Assembly (NCBI RefSeq): GCF_029893355.1
Contig: NZ_JARZAI010000035.1
Coordinates: forward strand, 1 to 64,000
Length of the DNA stretch: 64,000 nt
Source of the DNA: Kitasatospora sp. MAA4
Lineage (GTDB): Bacteria > Actinomycetota > Actinomycetes > Streptomycetales > Streptomycetaceae
Direction of reading: 5' to 3'
Position numbers and translations under genes: made by a program. Of this stretch, positions 58,243-64,000 are shown one piece after another (position 1 is the first letter of the stretch; each line of letters opens with the position of its first letter). The notes below the pieces were generated by a model. That model was not told the origin of the DNA. It worked only from the letters and a program-made list of their open reading frames with translations, and did no database searches.

Positions 58243-59607
58243 CTACCGGCCGAGCCGGTCCGCCGCCTTCCGTGCCGCCACCAGCAGCGGATCCCAGACC
58301 GGTGAGAACGGCGGGGCGTAGCTCAGGTCCTGGAAGACCAGCTGCTGCACCGTCAGCCGGGCGCCCAGCGCCACCGCGGCCGCGTCGATCCGCTTGGCCG
58401 CACCGGCCCCGCCGACGATCTGCACCCCGAGCAGCCGCCCGGTGCCGTTCTCGGCGAGCATTCTGACCGTCATCCAGGCCGTACCCGGGAAGTAGCCGGC
58501 CTGGGTGGTGGACTCGATCACGACGGCGGTCCAGCTCAGGCCGGCCGCCGTCGCCTCGCGCCCGTTCAGCCCGGTGCGGGCGATCTCCAGGTCGCAGACC
58601 CTGGTCACCGCGGTGCCCACCACGCCGGGGAAGGCGGCCTGTCCGCCACCCAGGTTGGTGCCGATCACCAGGCCGTGCTTGTTGGCGTGGGTGCCCAGGG
58701 CAACGTGCTGGTAGCCGCCGGAGACCAGGTTGAGCACCTCCACGCAGTCACCGCCGGCCCAGATCCCGTCCGCGCCCAGCACCCGCATCCGCTCGTCGGT
58801 GCGCAGCCCGCCGTGCGCGCCCAGTGTCAGCCCGGCGGCCCGGGCCAGTGCGGTGCGCGGACGTACGCCCAGACCCAGCACGACCAGGTCCGCCGGGTGC
58901 TCGCCGACGGTGCTGCGCACCGCGCGCGGCCGGCCGTCCGGGCCGAGCAGGACCTCCAGCGCCTCGGCGCCGGGCACCATCTCGATGCCGAGCTGCTCCA
59001 TGCCGCGGCGCACCAGCGCGCCCATGTCCGGGTCCAGCGTGGGCATCGGCTCGGCGGGGCGGGACAGCAGGGTGACCCGCAGGCCGCGCGCCAGCATCGC
59101 CTCAGCCATCTCGACGCCGATGTAGCCGCCGCCCACGACGACGGCGCGCTGCACGTCGCGCTCCAGGGTGTCGAGCAGCGCGGCGCCCTCGTCCAGGGTC
59201 TGCACGCCGTGCACCCCGGGCGCGTCGAAGCCCGGCAGCGCGGGCCGCACCGCCTCCGCGCCGGTGGCGATCACCAGCTGGTCGTACTCCGTCCACTGCT
59301 CGGCGCCGCTCTCCAGGTCGCGGGTGCGGACCCGGCGGCCGACCGGGTCGATCTCCCGCACCTCGGTGCGCAGCCGCAGGTCGATGCCGCGCTCGCGGTG
59401 CTGCTCGGGGGTGCGGGCGATCAGCGCGTCGCGCTCGGTGACCGCGCCGCCGGTCCAGTACGGGATGCCGCAGGCCGAGTACGAGGTGAACGAGCCGCGC
59501 TCGAAGGCGGTGATCCGCAGCTCGTCCGGCCCGCGCCGGCGGCGCGCCTGCGAGGCGGCGGACATCCCGGCCGCGTCCCCGCCGATGACCACCAGATGTT
59601 CCGTCAT
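58243..59607 (-). CDS. CoA-disulfide reductase-like FAD oxidoreductase
   Basis: A 454-residue pyridine nucleotide-disulfide oxidoreductase. The FAD motif is VVIGGDAAGMSAASQARRR; a single redox Cys, C46 in SYSACGIPYW, replaces the usual CxxxxC pair, which defines the CoA-disulfide reductase/NADH oxidase branch. The NAD(P) motif is AVVVGGGYIGVEMAEA, and GIWAGGDCVEV is the second FAD contact. It would reduce CoA disulfide, polysulfide or oxygen. It is divergent from the GH8 gene. No rhodanese domain is attached. Confidence 0.88.
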   Translation of the reverse strand: MTEHLVVIGGDAAGMSAASQARRRRGPDELRITAFERGSFTSYSACGIPYWTGGAVTERDALIARTPEQHRERGIDLRLRTEVREIDPVGRRVRTRDLESGAEQWTEYDQLVIATGAEAVRPALPGFDAPGVHGVQTLDEGAALLDTLERDVQRAVVVGGGYIGVEMAEAMLARGLRVTLLSRPAEPMPTLDPDMGALVRRGMEQLGIEMVPGAEALEVLLGPDGRPRAVRSTVGEHPADLVVLGLGVRPRTALARAAGLTLGAHGGLRTDERMRVLGADGIWAGGDCVEVLNLVSGGYQHVALGTHANKHGLVIGTNLGGGQAAFPGVVGTAVTRVCDLEIARTGLNGREATAAGLSWTAVVIESTTQAGYFPGTAWMTVRMLAENGTGRLLGVQIVGGAGAAKRIDAAAVALGARLTVQQLVFQDLSYAPPFSPVWDPLLVAARKAADRLGR

Positions 59608-59704
59608 GCCGCCCGACCTCCTGCATCCGTGGGGCCGTGCGAGCCCCGCCCGCCTCCATCATCAACGTTCGCACGTTCGCACGGGCAGAGTCCCGCGCGA
59701 GGTC

Positions 59705-59741
59705 TTGACATGAACGCCCATAGTTAAGAAACTTTCCTAAC
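59705..59741 (+). promoter_or_regulatory. Promoter and chitosanase-type operator of the GH8 gene
   Basis: TTGACA (59705-59710) is followed by an imperfect dyad GTTAAGAAA-C-TTTCCTAAC (59723-59741), 8 of 9 positions symmetric, over the -10 region. It resembles the GTTAGGAAA/TTTCCTAAC palindrome found in front of Streptomyces/Kitasatospora chitosanase genes and bound by CsnR-type repressors. Confidence 0.6.
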
Positions 59742-59764
59742 TTTCTCCCGGATGAGGAGTATTG

Positions 59765-61009
59765 ATGGCACATCACCTCCGCAAGCTGACCGCCGCCGGC
59801 GCCGCCCTCGCGACCACGGCCCTCGGACTGGGGCTGAGCCTGACCGGCGCGACCCCCGCCTCGGCCGCCGCCCACACCGCCCACGCCTTCCCCGTCCACA
59901 CCGCCTACAAGACCGGCGTCATGCCCTCGGCCTCGCAGTCCTCCCGGGATGCGGCGGTGGAGAAGCAGTACGACTCCTGGAAGTCGACCTACCTGGTCCA
60001 CGGCTGCGCTTCCAACGAGTACTACGTCTCCACCAAGGGCGACAGCGACGCGCCGAACAACGGTCCGGTCTCCGAGGGCCAGGGCTACGGCATGAACATC
60101 GTTCCCCTGATGGCCGGTTACGACGCCAACGCGCAGACCGAGTTCAACGGCCTGTGGCAGCTCGTCAAGGACCACAAGGACCAGTACGGCCTGATGCAGT
60201 GGAAGTTGGACGGCAAGACCTGCAAGTACGCCGACAGCGGCACCCCGGACGGCGCGACCGACGGCGACCTGGACGTCGGCTACGGCCTGATCCTGGCCGA
60301 CAAGCAGTGGGGCGGCTACACCGCCGACGCCAAAGCCTGGCTGGCCGCCTTCTACGCCCACGACGTGGCGCCCGACGGCCACCTGAAGTGCGAGGACGAC
60401 GGGCCGAACACCGACACCCGCCCCTCCGACATGATGCTCGACCACCTGCGCGCGTTCGCCGCCTACGACACCGCGCACGACTGGAACAAGGTGATCAGCC
60501 GCACCGAGGCGGTGATAGCCGAGTTCACCAAGGGCTACTCCGCCACCGGCGGCCTGCTCTCCGACTTCGTGGTGAACGCGAACACCACCAGCCCCAAGCC
60601 CGCTCCCGCCAACTACCAGGAGGACCAGCCGGACAACATCGTCGGCTACAACTCCATCCGGGTGCCGTGGCACCTGGGGACCGACGCGCTGGTGTACGGC
60701 GGTTCGCAGGCGGCCGTCTCGGAGGCCACCGCCAAGCTCGAATCCGCCTGCCTGAAGAAGGAGTCCGGCGGCAACCCGCAGAAGGTCTACCCGCACACCA
60801 AGTTGAACTGCACCGCCTACAGCACCAGCGACCAGGCGGAGGAGGCCGGCGACTCGGTGGGACCTGCCGCGATGGCCGCCGGCGACCAGGCCTGGACGGA
60901 CGCCATCTGGAAGCAGCTGGGCAGCAACCCGTTCCAGGACGGCTACTTCGGCGAGACCATCAAGACCCTGGTCACCATCGTGATGGCCGGGGACTACTGG
61001 GCCCCCTGA
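59765..61009 (+). CDS. Secreted GH8 glycoside hydrolase (chitosanase/endoglucanase)
   Basis: A 414-residue secreted enzyme. The signal peptide runs to about ASAAA at residue 36. The GH8 catalytic acid is E104 in VSEGQGYGMN, and the conserved acidic stretch ATDGDLDVGYGL (164-175) holds the second active-site Asp; WQLVKDHKDQYGLMQWK lies between. GH8 includes chitosanases, cellulases and lichenases; the chitosanase-type operator upstream favours chitosan or a mixed glucan. ATG at 59765 is preceded by GAGGAG. A strong terminator follows. Confidence 0.9.
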   Translation: MAHHLRKLTAAGAALATTALGLGLSLTGATPASAAAHTAHAFPVHTAYKTGVMPSASQSSRDAAVEKQYDSWKSTYLVHGCASNEYYVSTKGDSDAPNNGPVSEGQGYGMNIVPLMAGYDANAQTEFNGLWQLVKDHKDQYGLMQWKLDGKTCKYADSGTPDGATDGDLDVGYGLILADKQWGGYTADAKAWLAAFYAHDVAPDGHLKCEDDGPNTDTRPSDMMLDHLRAFAAYDTAHDWNKVISRTEAVIAEFTKGYSATGGLLSDFVVNANTTSPKPAPANYQEDQPDNIVGYNSIRVPWHLGTDALVYGGSQAAVSEATAKLESACLKKESGGNPQKVYPHTKLNCTAYSTSDQAEEAGDSVGPAAMAAGDQAWTDAIWKQLGSNPFQDGYFGETIKTLVTIVMAGDYWAP

Positions 61010-61024
61010 TCCACCCGTCGTGAC

Positions 61025-61052
61025 GGGCCGTCCCGCAAGTGCGGGACGGCCC
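61025..61052 (+). terminator. Terminator after the GH8 gene
   Basis: A perfect 12-bp stem (GGGCCGTCCCGC with GCGGGACGGCCC) with loop AAGT, followed by TTCCCCTT. It is positioned to serve the converging MBL gene as well. Confidence 0.85.
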
Positions 61053-61059
61053 TTCCCCT

Positions 61060-62322
61060 TCAGACCGTGCGCCCCGAGAAGTCGTACGTGCTGCCGTACT
61101 CGGCGATCACCCGGGCGATGCCCAGCGGCGGGTGCAGCCGGGTCGGCGAGGTGGTGTGGATCGGGAAGACCGTCTTCGGCCGCATCCGCTCCACCATCGC
61201 GTGCAGGTCGCCCTGACTGGCGTGGCCGGAGCAGCCGATCTGCCGCAGCGGCACCCGCAGGGCGGCCAGCCAGTCGGTGAACGGCTCCCAGCGCGGCTCG
61301 AACGGGCCCAGCGGCTCGCCGTTGGCGTGCACGAAGACGCTGTCCGGGCCGACCGGCAGGTCCAGCAGGGACGGCAGGTCGGCCGGGTCCGGAACCAGGA
61401 CGTACGCGGCCGGCGCCGCGTGCACCTCCGACAGGCCGACGGTGTCCACGTCGAGCGCCTCCGCCACGCCCATCAGACGCAGGAACTCCGCGATCGGCGC
61501 GGGCCACAGGACGGTGCGCCCGGCGGCCCCGGCGATCTCCAGGAAGGCCCGGACCCGCTCGACGTCCCGCGGGTACATCGACAGCAGCACCAGACCGGGG
61601 GTGCTCTCCAGCAGCGCCGCGAAGTCCCGTTCGACGTCGTCCTCGTCGCGCACCCGGTTGTCCCGCTGCTCCCAGCCGAGCGTGGTGCCCTCGGTGACGA
61701 GCACCGCGCAGTCGCCGGCCCGGCGCACGAAGTCCCAGGCCCGGTCGGGGTTGCGGCCGTGGAAGCGGATGTCGCCGGTGAAGGCGAGCACGCCGTCGGA
61801 GGTGTGCACCAGGTAGCCGCTGGCGCCCGGGACGTCGTGGTCCACGGCGACGCACTCGACCTGCATCGGTCCCACGGCGGTCTTCTGACCGTCCGTCAGG
61901 CGCTGCCAGTCCGGGTCGCCGCCGCTGACGCCCGCCCCGGTGCTGCTCAGCGCGCGGAGCACGTCCACCGCGTCGGTGTGCGCGTGCACCGCGATGTCGG
62001 GGCGCACGAAGCCCGCCAGGCCGACGTGGTCGATGTGCGGGTGGCTGACGAAGACGGCGGTCGGGGCGACGGCCTCTCCCAGCGGGTCGCCGTCGGTCAG
62101 CGCGGCCGGGTCGAAGAGCCCGGGCAGGCGCGGGGCGGCGCCCATCCGCAGCCGGTCGGCCAGTTCGCGCTCCGGCCGGATCCGCACCGGCGGGCGGAAC
62201 AGGTCCTTGCCCCCGGGGATGTCCAGGCCGATGTCCAGCAGGACGCGGTGGCCCTGGTCGGAGATCAGGATCTTGCTGGATCCGATGACGCCGACGCCTC
62301 CCCAGAACTCGATGGAGACCAC
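61060..62322 (-). CDS. MBL-fold metallo-hydrolase (RNase J-like architecture)
   Basis: A 420-residue metallo-beta-lactamase-fold protein. The first metal motif is SHPHIDHVG (H94, H96, D98, H99); GDIRFHG supplies the later Asp, and a C-terminal SGHASQGD and IHTTSPTRLHP match the C-terminal His motifs of the RNase J/beta-CASP-type group. Substrate may be RNA, DNA or a small molecule. It is the distal gene of the sugar-transport operon, 2 bp after the HAD gene, so a small phosphorylated substrate could also be involved. Confidence 0.82.
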   Translation of the reverse strand: MVSIEFWGGVGVIGSSKILISDQGHRVLLDIGLDIPGGKDLFRPPVRIRPERELADRLRMGAAPRLPGLFDPAALTDGDPLGEAVAPTAVFVSHPHIDHVGLAGFVRPDIAVHAHTDAVDVLRALSSTGAGVSGGDPDWQRLTDGQKTAVGPMQVECVAVDHDVPGASGYLVHTSDGVLAFTGDIRFHGRNPDRAWDFVRRAGDCAVLVTEGTTLGWEQRDNRVRDEDDVERDFAALLESTPGLVLLSMYPRDVERVRAFLEIAGAAGRTVLWPAPIAEFLRLMGVAEALDVDTVGLSEVHAAPAAYVLVPDPADLPSLLDLPVGPDSVFVHANGEPLGPFEPRWEPFTDWLAALRVPLRQIGCSGHASQGDLHAMVERMRPKTVFPIHTTSPTRLHPPLGIARVIAEYGSTYDFSGRTV

Positions 62323-62324
62323 AG

Positions 62325-63089
62325 TCAGTTCCTCTCAGCAGGTGCGGTGGTGCGGGTGCCCGCCGAGGCCCAGTCACGCAGCGCGGGCAGCAGGCCCTCG
62401 ATCCGCGGGGCGACGGCGGTGGCGGGCCCGTCGGCCCGGCCGAAGCGGTCGATGTAGGCGCAGGGCGCGCCGAGTTGGGCGGCCGGCGCGACGTCGTTGT
62501 GCCAGTGGTCGCCGATGGAGAGGATCCGCCGCACCGGCCCCGAGCCGAGTTCGCGGCGCAGCAGCAGGTCCAGGCCGGCCGGCTTGCCGGTGCTGGAGAC
62601 CACCTCGTCCACCAGGGACGTGAGTTCGAGCCGGTCCAGCAGTTCGGCGAGCCCGGCGGCCGGGCTGTTGGTGGCCAGCACCACCCGGACGCCCTGCGTC
62701 CGGAGCTCGGTCAGCAGCGCGGCGTAGTCGGCCGGGACCTCCAACGCGCAGGCGTCGGTGGCCATGTGGGCCCGCGTCGCCGCGAACGCCGCGTTCAGCT
62801 GCGGCAGTTGGACGCCGTGGCACTGGCCGGCCAGCTGGGCCACCACCTCCCAGCCGTCCACGGCCGCCCGCAGCGCCGCCGCCTGCCGCGGGTCGGCCGC
62901 CCGCTCGGCCGCGGCCACGCCGTCGGCGAGGTAGAGCTCGACCCCGCCGATCAGCTCGGCCCGTGCGGCGGAGGGGAGTTCGGCCGCGGCCTGCTCCGCG
63001 TAGTAGCGGATCGGCGCGTCGCCGCGGTACAGCGTCCCGTCGAAGTCGGTGACCAGTACGAGCTGCTGGTCGTGATGCGGATCAGCCAC
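62325..63089 (-). CDS. HAD-superfamily phosphatase
   Basis: A 254-residue HAD hydrolase with complete motifs: I, VTDFDGTLYRGD; II, VLATNSPAA; III, the Lys of SSTGKPAGLD; IV, SIGDHWHNDV. A helical cap of about 100 residues lies after motif I. It starts at GTG 63089, overlapping the ABC permease stop by 8 bp. In this context it may dephosphorylate a sugar phosphate taken up by the transporter. Confidence 0.86.
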   Translation of the reverse strand: MADPHHDQQLVLVTDFDGTLYRGDAPIRYYAEQAAAELPSAARAELIGGVELYLADGVAAAERAADPRQAAALRAAVDGWEVVAQLAGQCHGVQLPQLNAAFAATRAHMATDACALEVPADYAALLTELRTQGVRVVLATNSPAAGLAELLDRLELTSLVDEVVSSTGKPAGLDLLLRRELGSGPVRRILSIGDHWHNDVAPAAQLGAPCAYIDRFGRADGPATAVAPRIEGLLPALRDWASAGTRTTAPAERN

Positions 63090-63966
63090 GGACGCCTCCG
63101 GCGGTGGACATGGCGCCAGTGATGAAGTGGCGTTGCAGGACGAGGAAGAAGAGCAGCACCGGCGCGGTGGTGAAGACCACGGCCGCCGACAGTGCGGGGA
63201 AGTCGGTGCCGTTCGCGCCGGCGAAGGCGGCCAGGCCGACCTCGACCGGCTGGACGTCGGGGCTGCTGGTCATGATGAACGGCCACAGGAAGGAGTTCCA
63301 GGAGGCCAGGAAGACGTTCAGCGAGATGATCACGATCGCCGGCCGCACCAGCGGGATCCCGATCGACCAGAGCATCCGCAGCCGTCCGGCGCCGTCCAGT
63401 TCGGCGGCGTCGAAGATCTCCTGCGGCAGGCCCAGGAAGAACTGCCGGACCAGGAAGATCCCGAACACGCTGGCACCCCAGGGAACGATCTGGATCCAGT
63501 ACGTGTCAAGCCAGTTGATGTCGTTGGCGATGATGTAGTCCGGGATGATCAGCACCGTCCCGGGGATCATCAGCACCGACATCACCAGGCCGAAGAGCAG
63601 CCCGCGCCCGCGAAAGCGCATCACCCCGAAGGCGAAGCCGGCCAGCAGCGAGGTGGCCAGGGCCAGCAGCACTGTCGCCGAGGCGATCAGCAGGGTGTTC
63701 AGGAAGAGCCGGGGCCAGGGCGCGGCCGCCCACGCCCGGCTGTAGTTCGCCCACTGCCAGTGCGGCAGCAGGATGTCGGACACCGAGGCGGAGACGCTCG
63801 CGCTGTTCAGCGAGGTGACCACCACGTAGTAGAAGGGCAGCAGGAAGAGCAGCCCGGCCAGCACCGCGATGATCCGGGTCGAGCGCCGACCGGCGGGACG
63901 CGGGGCCCCGCCGGTCCGGCGCCGGGGAAGCCCCCGGCGCCGGACCTCGGACGGGAGTGCCGTCAC
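63082..63966 (-). CDS. Carbohydrate ABC transporter permease (MalG type)
   Basis: A 294-residue inner-membrane permease with six hydrophobic segments, beginning with IIAVLAGLLFLLPFYYVV. The EAA loop that contacts the ATPase is EIFDAAELDGAGRLRMLW SIGIP, with the conserved Gly. The basic N-terminal tail and family length fit MalG-type CUT1 permeases. It overlaps the upstream gene stop as GTGA. The partner permease, binding protein and ATPase would lie beyond the right edge or be shared (for example MsiK); the imported sugar is unknown. Confidence 0.9.
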   Translation of the reverse strand: MTALPSEVRRRGLPRRRTGGAPRPAGRRSTRIIAVLAGLLFLLPFYYVVVTSLNSASVSASVSDILLPHWQWANYSRAWAAAPWPRLFLNTLLIASATVLLALATSLLAGFAFGVMRFRGRGLLFGLVMSVLMIPGTVLIIPDYIIANDINWLDTYWIQIVPWGASVFGIFLVRQFFLGLPQEIFDAAELDGAGRLRMLWSIGIPLVRPAIVIISLNVFLASWNSFLWPFIMTSSPDVQPVEVGLAAFAGANGTDFPALSAAVVFTTAPVLLFFLVLQRHFITGAMSTAGGVRG

Positions 63967-64000
63967 TGCGCGGCCCCGGCCTTCTGGTCCGCCAGCGCGT
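63963..64000 (-). CDS. C-terminal end of upstream sugar ABC transporter gene (partial)
   Basis: Only the last residues (ending ALADQKAGAAQ) are inside the window, in a frame that stops at 63963 and overlaps the permease start as GTGA. Position suggests the sugar-binding protein or the first permease of the transporter, but too little is visible to decide. Confidence 0.45.
   Translation of the reverse strand, partial: ALADQKAGAAQ

Noticed and set aside
59610..59764. CebR box before GH8
   Set aside because: No TGGGAGCGCTCCCA-like 14-bp palindrome is present; the visible dyad is of another type.

Overview
The window is GC-rich DNA with dense, short-spaced genes, frequent GTG starts, ATGA/GTGA start-stop overlaps, Tat and Sec exported proteins and many TetR, MerR, XRE and ArsR regulators. 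Gene content (DUF574 methyltransferase, DUF4328, DUF6114/DUF6230 pair, class I LysRS, an auxiliary-type TrpRS with a Trp leader peptide, DIP1984) points to a Streptomyces-like actinomycete (Streptomyces, Kitasatospora or Streptacidiphilus). It reads as chromosome, with no rRNA, intact tRNA, CRISPR array or phage module seen.

Region by region. 1-2.9 kb: a VOC protein divergent from an ArsR regulator, a metallo-beta-lactamase-fold hydrolase, and an HTH/zinc-ribbon protein. 2.9-13.9 kb: a tightly overlapping minus-strand run that looks like a surface polysaccharide or glycolipid assembly operon (GT2, GT4, a flippase fused to a GT4 domain, PIG-L deacetylase, GT39-type membrane glycosyltransferase, secreted/anchored glycoside-hydrolase-like protein, FemAB/CelD-like acyltransferase, then an ATPase-fold/GNAT open frame). 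A divergent TetR gene with two dyads in its promoter region is the likely regulator. 15-19.6 kb: a MerR gene with a near-ideal MerR promoter dyad, a monooxygenase-fold protein, DUF4328 and an NCS2 purine permease. 20.2-22.7 kb: a solitary TnpB, then trpS with a complete ribosome-mediated attenuator. 22.8-24.4 kb: a Tat-exported purple-acid-phosphatase-like enzyme.

24.5-32.4 kb is a catabolic acyl-CoA regulon: a plus-strand operon (phosphotransferase plus three acyl-CoA dehydrogenases) faces a minus-strand operon (two SDRs and a quinone oxidoreductase) across a perfect 42-bp palindrome. A TetR gene sits at the outer end of the second operon. The same 16-bp operator, at an identical 21-nt distance from TTGACA, lies in front of both operons, so the TetR protein very probably controls both.

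32.4-45.8 kb is more accessory: a DIP1984 protein, a protein with 48-residue tandem repeats, HAD, an XRE regulator with two tiny Cys-rich proteins and a terpene-synthase-like protein, a secreted serine protease, an ATP-grasp pseudogene next to an intact flavoprotein, a PAS-GGDEF-EAL protein with a DUF574 methyltransferase, and a GH15 enzyme whose last codons are frameshifted at a C7 run. 45.9-64 kb: a secreted He_PIG protein, amidase, S24-like protein, class I lysS, glmS, the DUF6114/DUF6230 module with TetR and two secreted proteins, a CoA-disulfide-reductase-like flavoenzyme, a GH8 enzyme behind a chitosanase-type operator, and a truncated sugar ABC transporter operon with HAD and MBL-fold enzymes running off the end. 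Functions come from motifs read by eye; no database search was run.
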